The notes under the pieces are model-generated. The model had not been told where the DNA came from. It worked only from the letters and a program-made list of their open reading frames with translations, and ran no database searches. Position numbers and translations under genes: made by a program. Shown one piece after another: positions 1 to 8,414 of a stretch of DNA of 12,972 nucleotides (position 1 is the first letter of the stretch; the number at the start of each line of letters is the position of its first letter). The stretch lies in contig JAMYWO010000523.1 in NCBI GenBank assembly GCA_024220525.1, positions 7,052 to 20,023 of the forward strand. Direction: 5' to 3'. The stretch is from Cochliopodium minus. Taxonomy: Eukaryota > Discosea > Himatismenida > Cochliopodiidae.

Positions 1-1521
1 CACAATAATTCAAAAAGGTTTTTTTTATTTTTTTATTATTCTATTTTTATTTTTTATTAATTTATAATTATTAATTTAATTTAATCTAATTTAAATTATT
101 TATAGGAGATGGAAAAATATTTTGGAGTCATAATTGGGATGGAGATTTCAAAAAAACAGATGGGTTTCAGGAATTGGAGATTGATGATGTTGTTTCTTTT
201 TCAAGCGGTGAAACACACTGTTTATTTTTAAAAAGTAATTCATTTTTTAATTTAAATGAATTGTCATGTTTTTTTAATTAATTAAATTATTATTTAAAAT
301 TTTTTCATTTTTTTTTATAATTAAATTTAGAAAATGGAGAAGTTTGGGCGATGGGAAATAATGATAATGGACAATGTGGATTTTCCCAAGATACTATATC
401 TATCTTAAGACCAAAACTTTTAATGTACGACAAAAATATAATCTCAGTTTGTTGTGGCAGAGGTTTTTCAATCATTTTAACAAGTAAAAAAATCAAAATA
501 AAAAAAATAAAAATAATTTAATTGTTCTGATTTTTTTTTGTTTTAGGAGACGAAAATAAAAATACTATTTTGAAATCTTTTGGAAACAATTCATTTGGAC
601 AAATTGGCAAAGCAAACAGTGTGGAAGGGGTAATTGGAATTATTGATTCATTTCCAAACATCTCATCAATCCATTGCGGAGCTTCTCATTCTTTCATTTT
701 GACAGGTAAATAAAAAATAATTATTTCATTCTTTAAATTTTAATTTAATTTATTTACTTTAATCAATTTTTTTCTTATTAGAAGATGGAGATGTTTATGG
801 ATGCGGAGATAATTCCCTATGGAAAGTAGGCTTCAGCAATGATACTTCTATTAGAAATTATACTAAAGTTGAAATTTCTGATGTTGCTTTTATTTCAACC
901 GCAGCCATTCATTCTATTTTTGTTAATCGTAAAAAATAAAAAATTAAAAAATAATTTTTAAATAATTTAATATTAATTCCTTAATTTTTTTTCAGACTTA
1001 TTTCAATTATTTTTTAAAAAAAAAAAAAAAGGTAAAAATGAAATTTTTGTTTGTGGAAGTAGATCTTATGGCAAATTAGGATTAGGAAATAAACTTGATG
1101 TAAAAATACCCACAAAACTAGAATTTAAAGATTTGAAAATGATCCAAAATCAACAATTTCAAATGGTAAAAAAATAGATAATTTTCTTAATAAATCTATT
1201 TCACTTCAAAATTTGATTTATTTTTGATTATTGATTTTTTTTTTTACAAAGTTTTATTTTTTATTTTTTATTCATTTTTTCATGTTGAATATTTTATTTT
1301 ATTATTTTATAATAATTTTTCAATTTCCTTGTTTTTAAATTTTTTCTTAAAAATTGGAGGAATGGTCAACAGAGAATCACAGGTTCTTGGGAAAAGATTT
1401 CAAAAGCAAAGTTTTTACTTTTCTTCTTTGTTTAAAGTTTTCCAAACTAATTTTAGTTTCTAAAATCAAAATACCAAAACCTGTTCAACACATCATCTTT
1501 AGATTATCTTATACAAATTAA
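1..1521 (+). CDS. RCC1-repeat protein, copy A (5' partial, tandem paralogue)
   Basis: Exons read by hand: 1-17, 106-234, 331-483, 547-705, 782-928, 1032-1165, 1360-1521; the stop TAA is at 1519-1521. About 299 residues are visible and the N-terminal third lies outside the window. The exons match the last seven of copies B and C in length, and nothing breaks the frame. Each middle exon encodes one RCC1-like blade (motifs such as GNNDNGQCGF, SFGNNSFGQIG, CGSRSYGKLGLG), which would close a beta-propeller; RCC1-family propellers usually bind proteins, sometimes small GTPases or chromatin. The last exon encodes a distinct module starting EWSTENHRF and containing IPKP. The intron 929-1031 has two in-frame acceptors (AG at 994-995 and 1030-1031); I chose the second because it matches the paralogues. 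The first introns are nearly identical to those of copy B, which points to recent duplication or conversion. Cellular role unknown. Confidence 0.85.
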
Positions 1522-1604
1522 AACCCTTCTTATTTTTCGATAAAATCATATTTTGTTTTCTATTTTATTTTATTATACTTCTCATACTGAATTTTTGTTG
1601 GGAA

Positions 1605-1850
1605 CCTCGGACAATTTATCTTTCTAGCAACCCAATTTAAATTTATTGACCGGAAGGATAAATATCTCCTTAAAATAAACGAACAAAAATTATAGCGAAT
1701 AATTTTATTCTTAATATGGAGAAATTTTCAAAAAAATGCCAAAAAAAAAAAGAACAGCCAAAATGTCAAATTATACGAGGATTATAGTGCTGAATGGGAG
1801 GATAAATTTTTTATTTTATATTTATTGCCGAAAGGATAAATTGTACTAGG
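1605..1850. mobile_element. Candidate MITE-like insertion with imperfect terminal inverted repeats
   Basis: The left arm 1605-1630 (CCTCGGACAATTTATC...) and right arm 1825-1850 (...GGATAAATTGTACTAGG) are imperfect reverse complements; 16 of 20 bases match in the core 1611-1630 against 1825-1844. GGATAAAT recurs at 1656-1663, 1800-1807 and 1834-1841, and 1642-1663 is nearly a direct copy of 1821-1841. The segment is absent from the otherwise similar spacer between copies B and C. There is no coding capacity and I see no clear target-site duplication, so this may instead be a decayed repeat or a regulatory insertion. Confidence 0.35.
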
Positions 1851-1896
1851 AGTATAACATATCTTATAGTTTCTTTCGTTTGATTTTAAAATGAAT

Positions 1897-1950
1897 TATA
1901 AATAAAAAAAAATTGAAAAAGGAATCTCAATTTGTAAATTAATTAATAGG
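1897..1950 (+). promoter_or_regulatory. Putative core promoter of RCC1 copy B (TATAAATA plus conserved block)
   Basis: TATAAATA at 1897-1904 lies 111 bases before the ATG. It is followed by a block ending AATTAATTAATAGG at 1950 that is almost identical upstream of copy C (4529-4581), with a difference only around 1926-1928. The sequence between the block and the ATG is unrelated in the two copies, so the block is conserved beyond its neighbourhood. Promoter function is inferred from position and the TATA match. The final TAATAGG could alternatively be a splice acceptor of a leader intron. Confidence 0.5.
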
Positions 1951-2007
1951 TAAAAAATTCTTTTGGTATATCAACACCTCATCATTATAACTGATTTTAT
2001 AAAGTAT

Positions 2008-4447
2008 ATGGGAAATAAAAACATTAAACAATCAAATTCAAAGAATAAAAATTTGGGAAGGACCATTAATAATTTGGATAAATATAACATTAATTTGGAG
2101 GTTGATGATAATAAAGAAACATCACATTATAATGGATATACTATAAATGCAAAGTAAAATTTATTTTTATTCGAAAAATAATATCGATTATACTGGCATA
2201 TTCCAAAATTAAATTAATAAAATAACTTATTTCTTTTCAAAAATAGATACAATATGTTGTCAAATTCGAATTCAGGGTTTTCAGACCACAATATATTTAT
2301 CAAAGGTGAATTTTAAAATATTCAAAAAAAATAATTTCCATTTCGAAACAAATTCCAGAAAATGGAGATGTATTTTCATTTGGAAGTAACAATTATGGAC
2401 AATGTGGAAATGGAATGGAAGGAGATCTCGACATTCCAACCAAAATAATGAATAATCCAAAGATAAAATCCATCGTTTTGGGATTCAAATATTCTTTCTA
2501 TTTGGAAAGTAATTTCAAATTTTAAAATTATTTTTCAATTTTAAAATTATTAAAAAAATTAATTTAAATTTTTAAAATAATTAATTTTTATTTTATAAAA
2601 GGAAATGGAGATTTGTATGGATGTGGTAGAACTTATAACCTCTTTTTTTACTTTACTTTTTATTTTTTGATTTTTTTTATTTTTAATTTTTATTTTTAAT
2701 TTTTATTTTGATTATTGATTTTTATAGGATTGAATACAGGAGGACAATTAGGAATCAAAAACGATAGAACCAACAAAAACATTTTCACAAAAATAACAAC
2801 AAATGTCACAAGAGTTTGTGCGTCTTATAAAAACACAATAATTCAAAAAGGTTTTTTTTATTTTTTTATTATTCTATTTTTATTTTTTATTAATTTATAA
2901 TTATTAATTTCATTAATCTTGAATTAATCTAATTTAAATTATTTATAGAAGATGGAAAAATATTTTGGAGTCATATTTGGGAAGGAGATTTCAAAAAAAC
3001 AGATGGATTTCAGGAATTGGAGATTAATGATGTTGTTTCTTTTTCAAGCGGTGAAATACACTGTTTATTTTTAAAAGGTAAAAAAAAAAATTATTTTATT
3101 TCTTTAAATGTAAATAAAAAAAATTATTTTTTGTCCTTGTTTATTTTTATTTATTCAATTTTTATTTAAAATAATTTTTTACTTTTATTAATTGTTTATT
3201 ATCATTAATTAAATTTTTATTTAGAAAATGGCGATGTTTGGGCGATGGGAAATAATAATTTTGGGCAATGCGGATTTGGAAAAGACATCAAAACTATACA
3301 CAAACCCCAACTTTTGATGAATGATAGAAATATTATTTCTATTTGTTGTGGAAAACATTTTTCGGTTATTTTGACAAGTCAAAAAATTAAAAAAATAAAA
3401 TTGATAAAATTAATAACAAAAAAAATAAAAAATAAAAATTTTTAGGAGACGAAAATCAAAATACAATTTTGAAATCTTTTGGAAACAATTCACTTGGACA
3501 AATTGGAGTAGCTAACAAAAGAGAAGGTTTAATTGGAATAATTGATCGTTTTCCAAACATCTCTTCAGTCCATTGTGGAGCTTCTCATTCTTTCGTTTTG
3601 ACAGGTAAAAAAAAAAAAAATAATTAAAATTATAATTGAATTTTTTTTTTATTTGTTATTAAATTTTAATTTATTTTTTGTTAGATTTATTTTTATTTTT
3701 TATTAGATTTATTTTTATTTATTTTTATTTTATTTCTTTAAATAATTTTATTTTATTTTTTAGAAGAAGGAGATGTTTATGGAAGCGGAGATAATACAAT
3801 GTGGAAAGTTGGTTTGAGTGGGAATACCATTACTACAAACTATAATAAAGTTGACATTTCAAATATTGCTTTTATTTCAACCGGTGAAATGCATTCTGTT
3901 TTCGTTAATTGTAATAAACAAAAAAAACAAAAAAAAAATTTAAATTAATTTGATTTTAAATGCTTTATTTTTCTGTTTGAAAAGTTAAAAATGAAATTTT
4001 TGTTTGTGGAAATGGAGCTAGTGGGAGATTAGGAAAAGGAAATAATAAAACCATCAATACACCCACAAAACTAGAATTTGAAGATTTGAAAATGATCCAA
4101 AATCAACAATTTCAAATGGTAAAAAAAAAAAATTTATTTAAATTTTACTTTTCAATTTAAAGTGATTTATTTTTTGATCATTTGATTTTTTTGTTACAGT
4201 ATAAAATTTTTTTTTTTTCTTTTTTCTTTTTTCATTTTGAATATTTTATTTTATTATTTCATAATAATTTTCTTTTCAAATAAAGGAATGGTCAACAGAG
4301 AATCACAGGTTTTTGGGAAAAGATTTCAAAAGCAAAATTTTTACTTTTCTTCTTTGTTTAAAGTTTTCCAAACTAATTTTGGTTTCTAAAATCAAAATAC
4401 CAAAACCTGTTCAACATATCATCTTCAGATTATCTTTTATAAATTAA
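2008..4447 (+). CDS. RCC1-repeat protein with C-terminal SOCS/F-box-like module, copy B (complete)
   Basis: Eleven exons: 2008-2153, 2247-2305, 2359-2508, 2602-2625, 2728-2850, 2949-3077, 3225-3377, 3446-3604, 3764-3910, 3985-4118, 4286-4447; 1386 nt in all, giving 461 aa. Residues 1-68 are an Asn/Lys-rich tail starting MGNKN. Seven RCC1-like blades follow at about 69-118, 119-167, 168-210 (degenerate, FWSHIWEG), 211-261, 262-314, 315-363 and 364-408, with signatures such as SFGSNNYGQCGNG, GCGLNTGGQLG and CCGKHFSVIL. Residues 409-461 form a module with W410 and PKP at 447-449. Introns 2-9 are phase 1; all but intron 4 fall at blade boundaries, and intron 4 splits blade 2 after a 24-nt exon. 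The last intron is phase 0. The ATG at 2008 is chosen because it is followed by MGNKN, as in copy C. A seven-bladed propeller acting as a binding or adaptor protein is likely; the partner is unknown. Intron 8 is about twice as long as in the other copies because of an internal duplication. Confidence 0.88.
3681..3726 (+). repeat. 22-bp tandem duplication inside an intron of RCC1 copy B
   Basis: TTAGATTTATTTTTATTT begins at 3681 and again at 3703 (period 22). This accounts for part of the extra length of intron 3605-3763 compared with the 76-78-bp equivalents in copies A and C. Each unit brings an extra TTAG, a potential but probably unused acceptor. Confidence 0.6.
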
Positions 4448-4528
4448 AACCCTTCTTATTTTTTAATAAAATTAAATTTTATTTTCTCTTTCTTTTCATT
4501 TTGTTTGTTTCGTTTTGAATTTTAAAAA

Positions 4529-4581
4529 TATAAATAAAAAAAATTGAAAAAGGAATCAGAATTTGTAAATTAATTAATAGG
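4529..4581 (+). promoter_or_regulatory. Putative core promoter of RCC1 copy C (TATAAATA plus conserved block)
   Basis: TATAAATA at 4529-4536, 116 bases before the ATG, continues into the same block ending AATTAATTAATAGG that precedes copy B. The spacing to the ATG is nearly the same in both genes although the intervening leader sequences differ. The whole B-C spacer is only 197 bp, so the promoter must lie close to the 3' end of copy B. Confidence 0.5.
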
Positions 4582-4644
4582 ACAATAAATTCCTTGACAA
4601 ACCTCAATATATTATTATTGCTCAAACAATTTCAAAATAGTTAA

Positions 4645-6880
4645 ATGGGAAATAAAAACTACAAGAATAAGATAAAGAATAATTTGAGAGGCAGTATAAC
4701 TGACAATTCGGATGATGAAAGATCATATAAGAGTGGATATACCATGAATGCAAAGTAATATTTATTTTTATTCGAATAACTTTCATTACACTGGCATATT
4801 TGAATAATTGTATTTGCGAAATATCTTATTTCTTCTAAAAATAGATACAATATGATGTCAAATTCGAATTCATGCTTTTCGGACCATAATATATTTATCA
4901 AAGGTGAATTAATTTTAAAATATTTTGAAAAAAATAGTTTCAATTTCGAAAAAAATTCCAGAAAATGGAGATCTATTTTCATTTGGAAGTAACAATCATG
5001 GTCAATGTGGAAATGGAATGGAAGCAGAACTCAACATTCCAACCAAAATAATGAATAATCCGGAAATAAAATCTGTCGTGTTGGGATTCAAATATTCTTT
5101 CTATTTGGAAAGTTATTCAATTTAAAATTATTAAAAAAATTAATTTAAATTTTTAAAAGGAAATGGAGATTTGTATGGATGTGGTAAATATATTATAATT
5201 TATTTTAAATTATTATTTTTATTTTTGGATTTTTATTCTTTTTATTTTTATTTTTTATTCTTTTTAGGATTGAATACAGGAGGACAATTAGGAATCCAAA
5301 ACGATCAGAATAACAAAAACAATTTCACAAAAATAACATCAAAAGTCACAAGAGTTTGTGCGTCTTACACAAACACAATAATTCAAAAAGGTTTTTATTA
5401 TTCTTCTATTATTATTTTTTATTAATTTTAAATTATTAATAAATATATTTTAATTTTTATTTTTATTTTGAATTAAAAATAGAGAATGGAGAAATATTTT
5501 GGAGTCATAATTGGGGAGGAAATTTTAAAATTACAAACGGGTTTAAAAAAATAGATCTTGATGATGTTGTTTCTTTTTCAAGCGGTGAAATTCATTGTTT
5601 ATTTTTAAAAGGTAAAAAAAAAAAAATGATTTCATTTCTTTCAATGTAAATAAAAAAATATTATTTTTTTTCATGTTTATTTTTATTTATTTAAAATTTT
5701 TATTTTAAATTAATTGTTTATTTTTCTTAATTAAATTTTTATTTAGAAAATGGCGAAGTTTGGACGATGGGAAATAATAATTATGGGCAATGTGGATTTG
5801 AAAAAGAAAGAAATAGTATCAATGAACCACAACTTTTGATGAACGATAAAAATATTGTTTCGATTTGTTGTGGAAAAAATTTTTCGATCATTGTGACAAG
5901 TAAAAATTTTTAAAAATAAAAAAAATTTAAAAAATAATTCAAAAATAAAGAATTAAAAAAAAAATTTAAAAAATAATTTCAAAAATAAAAATTTTAAAAA
6001 TCCTTTTGGAAAAAAAAAATTAATAACAAAAAAATAAAAAAAATAAAAAAAATTTTAGGAGATGAAAATCAAAATACAATTTTGAAATCTTTTGGTGATA
6101 ATATACATGGACAAATTGGCAAAGCAAATCATATGGAAGGATTAATTGGAATAATTGATCATTTTCCAAACATCTCGTCAATTCATTGTGGAGCTTCTCA
6201 TTCTTTCATTTTGACAGGTAAAAAAAAATAATCATTTCATTCTTTTATTTTTAATTAAATAATTAATTTACTTTAATCAATTTTTTTCTTATTAGAAGAA
6301 GGAGATGTTTATGGAAGCGGAGATAATACAATGTGGAAAGTCGGTTTGGCTGGGAATAAAATCACTCTGAATTATGAAAAAGTTGACATTTCAAAAATTG
6401 CTTTTATTTCAACCGGTGAAATGCATTCCGTTTTCGTTAATTGTAAAATTAAAACAAAAAAATAAAAAAAATAATTTTAAATTTATTTGATTTTAAATGC
6501 TTTATTTTTCAATTTGATTAGGTAAAAATGAAATTTTTGTTTGTGGAAATGGAGCTTCTGGGAGATTGGGAAATGGTAACAAGGATAACATCAAAAAACT
6601 CACAAAGTTAAGGTTTGAAGGTTTGAAAATGATTCATAACCAACAAATATCCATGGCAAAAAATATTTTTTTAATTTTTTGATTTTTAATTTTTGATTTT
6701 TAAATTTTTTCTTTTCAAATAAAGGAATGGTCAACAGAGAATCACAGGTTCTTGGGAAAAGATTTCAAAAGCAAAATTTTTACTTTTCTTCTTTGTTTAA
6801 AGTTTTCCAACCTAATTTTGGTTTCTAAAATCAAAATACCAAAACCTGTTCAACACATCATCTTTAGATTATCTTTTTGA
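4645..6880 (+). CDS. RCC1-repeat protein with C-terminal SOCS/F-box-like module, copy C (complete, GC donor)
   Basis: Eleven exons: 4645-4754, 4845-4903, 4962-5111, 5160-5183, 5268-5390, 5483-5611, 5747-5899, 6059-6217, 6296-6442, 6522-6655, 6725-6880; 1344 nt, giving 447 aa. Exons 2-10 equal those of copy B in length. Exon 1 is 36 nt shorter, so the N-terminal tail (MGNKNYKNK...) is 12 residues shorter, but GYTxNAKYNM and SDHNIFIK just before the propeller are kept. Seven RCC1-like blades span about residues 57-396 (SFGSNNHGQCGNG, GCGLNTGGQLG, TMGNNNYGQCGF). The C-terminal module is residues 397-447 with W398 and PKP at 435-437. Copies A and B end SYTN or SFIN, but copy C ends SF with TGA at 6878-6880. 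The last intron needs a GC donor (6656-6657). If it is not spliced, the reading frame runs into a TGA in the intron and the module is lost. Probably functional. Confidence 0.85.
5921..5990 (+). repeat. Degenerate A-rich direct repeat in an intron of RCC1 copy C
   Basis: AAATTTAAAAAATAATTC followed by AAAAATAAA occurs at about 5923-5949 and again, with one extra T, at about 5962-5989. It lies inside intron 5900-6058, which is longer than the equivalent introns of copies A (63 bp) and B (68 bp). It looks like simple slippage or local duplication. Confidence 0.5.
6656..6724 (+). other. GC-AG intron of RCC1 copy C
   Basis: In copies A and B the exon ends CAAATG followed by GTAAAA. In copy C the same place reads TCCATG followed by GCAAAAAA, so the donor is GC. 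Splicing 6656-6724 keeps phase 0 and joins the exon to GAATGG, exactly as in the other copies. Without splicing, the frame meets a TGA within the intron. GC-AG introns are a known minor class of eukaryotic introns. Confidence 0.6.
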
Positions 6881-7176
6881 AGTATTTTTTTAAATGAAAG
6901 ATAATCAATCATTATCTTTCACAGATTAAATTAAAGAAATTATGCCAACCACAATTGTAAAATAATAAATATTTTTTTTTTAAATAAAACCTCCGTTTTG
7001 GAAGGGATTGATAGAGGGTATTTGAATTAAACTTTCCATATTATGATATATCCATATCCAAAGATCTTTTGTTGAGGAGATAAAAAAAAATTCAGAGGAG
7101 GTTTTTAAAATAAAAAAAATATCAAATAAAAAATATAAAAAAAAATCAAAGTCAGTATAAATTGTTAAAAATCAAA
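6881..7176. other. Intergenic region between RCC1 copy C and LUD gene 1
   Basis: 296 bases with no gene. The 3' flank diverges from that of copies A and B immediately after the stop codon, so the duplicated unit ends here. It contains the hairpin at 6895-6921, poly-T and poly-A runs, and a 9-bp inverted pair (AAAACCTCC at 6986-6994 against GGAGGTTTT at 7097-7105) that may be chance. A TTG-started upstream extension of the next gene is not needed; the ATG at 7177 fits its paralogue. Confidence 0.6.
6895..6921 (+). repeat. Perfect 11-bp inverted repeat (hairpin) just after RCC1 copy C
   Basis: TGAAAGATAAT (6895-6905) and ATTATCTTTCA (6911-6921) are perfect reverse complements around the 5-nt loop CAATC, starting 15 bases after the TGA of copy C. 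In RNA it would form an AU-rich stem-loop in the 3' UTR. It has no poly-U tail of a bacterial terminator and the gene is eukaryotic, so a role in 3' end formation or stability is only a possibility. Confidence 0.55.
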
Positions 7177-8025
7177 ATGTTTTTAAATTCAGCAAAAGAT
7201 TTATTGAATAACGATGAACAATTGAAACAAAATCCATTAGATTCCAAATGGGGAATTGAGAATAATGATAACATTGAAAGACTAAAAGAAAATTTGACCA
7301 AAAAAAATTACCAAGTAGATATTGTAAGTAATGAAAAAGAGGCATTAGAATTTTTGAAGAAAATTGTTCCTGAGGGATCCTCCATTTTCACTCCTGGAAG
7401 CACCACCTTGAGAGAAATTGGATATGTCGATTTTTTGAAAGAAGCAACCCAATATAAAAATTTGAAAGGACAACTTTATGCTGAAAAAGATCCTAACAAA
7501 GCATATGAACTTTTTCAACAAGGTAAATAAAAAAAATACAATATATTTTTAAATAGTCAAAAATAACACTGTATAATACTAATACAAGATTTAAATTATC
7601 TCAATCAAAATAATAAAATTTTTCTTTCACAATTTCATATTATTCTTAAAATTCTCAAATTCTTAAATCTGGTTTAATGCTTAATATAAAAAACTTTAAT
7701 AGCAATGTCATCTGATTATTTTGTTTCATCAATCCCTGCTGTCAGTGTTGATGGAGAATTTGCAGTTTGTGATTGGTCCGGTTCAAGAGTTGGAGGATTT
7801 TTAACAGCAAAAAATGTTGTTATTGTCATCGGAAGCAACAAAATTGTTAACACCAAAGAAGATATTCAAAAGAGAATCAATGAATACGTTTTCCCTATCG
7901 AAAGTGCACGTTGCCGTGTCGATTACAAAATCGGGGGATCTACCTTGAACAACTTGTTGTTTGTTAAAGAAGGAGGAAAGCCTAAATTCCACTTTGTTGT
8001 AATCAAAAAAGCATTGGGATTTTAA
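7177..8025 (+). CDS. LUD-domain (LutC/YkgG-like) protein 1
   Basis: Two exons, 7177-7522 and 7703-8025 (669 nt, 222 aa), joined across a phase-1 intron (CAA G / CA ATG) of 180 bp. The protein looks like a single-domain member of the LUD family (lactate utilisation, LutC/YkgG type). A helical N-terminal part (about 1-60) is followed by VPEGSSIFTPGSTTLREIG (64-82), a glycine-rich stretch typical of the family. SSDYFVSSIPAVSVDGEFA (118-136), VVIVIGSNKIV (154-164) and a conserved end, PKFHFVVIKKALGF, complete the domain. LutC acts with LutA and LutB in bacterial L-lactate oxidation; stand-alone LUD proteins have no settled function, and no LutA/LutB partner is seen here. I see no clustered cysteines for an Fe-S centre. 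The start is the first ATG that keeps the N-terminus like that of the paralogue at 9841. The second intron of the paralogue is missing here, with the exon continuous through VGGF. Confidence 0.87.
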
Positions 8026-8235
8026 AAACATACATCGAATATTTAAATTAAACTTTTTCCACAAAATTTTATTTCCTGAAATCTAATTTACCAGATATTT
8101 CCAATCAAACAAAATCAGTTTTAGTTTTTAGATAGAACTTTACTGTCGTTGCAATCTGATGTAAAATGAAATTTTGATTTCATGTGGTTTGAAGCAAAAT
8201 TCTGAAAGATAAAAATGAAAGAATTTACTGATATG

Positions 8236-8308
8236 CAAAAATATTTAAAAAGAAATCAAAATTCTAGAATTTACCAATTTACCAAAAATATTTTTAAGAA
8301 ATCAAAAT
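8236..8308 (+). repeat. Short imperfect direct repeat upstream of the ankyrin gene
   Basis: Two copies of CAAAAATATTT, three variable bases, then AAGAAATCAAAATT, at about 8236-8263 and 8283-8308, separated by about 20 bases containing TTTACCAATTTACC. Possibly a local duplication. No function is evident. Confidence 0.45.
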
Positions 8309-8360
8309 TTAAAGTGGAAAAAATTAACTTGTGAACTTTCATATAACACTCAGAACTATT

Positions 8361-8376
8361 CTGACAAATTTGTCAG
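8361..8376. promoter_or_regulatory. 16-bp perfect palindrome upstream of the ankyrin gene
   Basis: CTGACAAATTTGTCAG is a perfect, gapless palindrome ending 38 bases before the ATG at 8415. Its symmetry and promoter-proximal position suit a site for a dimeric DNA-binding protein. No similar site was noticed upstream of the other genes, so the regulatory reading is tentative. Confidence 0.4.
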
Positions 8377-8414
8377 CTTTAAAAGAATTGTTTTAAAAAT
8401 GTTATAAAAAAAAA

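Larger units (their letters stand above)
1522..2007. other. Intergenic region between RCC1 copies A and B
   Basis: 486 bases without a convincing gene. The first bases after the stop (AAAACCCTTCTTATTTTT) match those after copy B, so the 3' flank was duplicated with the gene. The last ~140 bases align with the upstream region of copy C and hold the promoter block. In between, about 1580-1870 has no counterpart in the 197-bp B-C spacer. It is visibly less A+T-rich and carries imperfect inverted repeats with several GGATAAAT motifs (see the candidate mobile element). Confidence 0.7.
8026..8414. other. Intergenic region between LUD gene 1 and the ankyrin gene
   Basis: 389 bases with no coding potential that I can support. 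It contains a loose direct repeat (CAAAAATATTT...AAGAAATCAAAATT at about 8236-8263 and 8283-8308) and a 16-bp palindrome at 8361-8376. The 3' UTR of LUD gene 1 and the promoter of the ankyrin gene must both lie here; I see no unambiguous TATA box. Confidence 0.6.

Noticed and set aside
1224-1463. 79-codon plus-strand frame beginning in poly-T
   Set aside because: It spans the last intron and last exon of copy A in the wrong frame; the frame that reads EWSTENHRF is conserved in all copies.
1600-1870. tRNA or other structured RNA in the less A+T-rich spacer
   Set aside because: I could not find a cloverleaf with A- and B-box sequences; the symmetry present is that of inverted repeats.
4659-4982. 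107-codon open frame on the minus strand
   Set aside because: It overlaps exons 1-3 of RCC1 copy C and the introns between them, is rich in Phe/Leu from A+T-rich sequence, and has no recognisable domain.
6986-7105. 9-bp inverted pair AAAACCTCC / GGAGGTTTT upstream of LUD gene 1
   Set aside because: The arms are short and about 100 bases apart, which is expected by chance in this composition.
7162-7176. Upstream TTG start for LUD gene 1
   Set aside because: Non-ATG starts are not expected in this eukaryote, and the ATG at 7177 gives an N-terminus comparable with the paralogue.
7705-8025. LUD gene 1 exon 2 as an independent gene starting at its ATG
   Set aside because: The ATG is an internal Met of the LUD domain. 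The paralogue has the same intron position, and both halves are needed for one domain.
7801-8064. 87-codon minus-strand frame
   Set aside because: Antisense shadow of LUD gene 1 exon 2; composition and lack of any domain argue against a gene. The minus-strand frames at 9083-9289, 9825-10028, 10548-10733 and 12662-12877 were dropped for the same reason.
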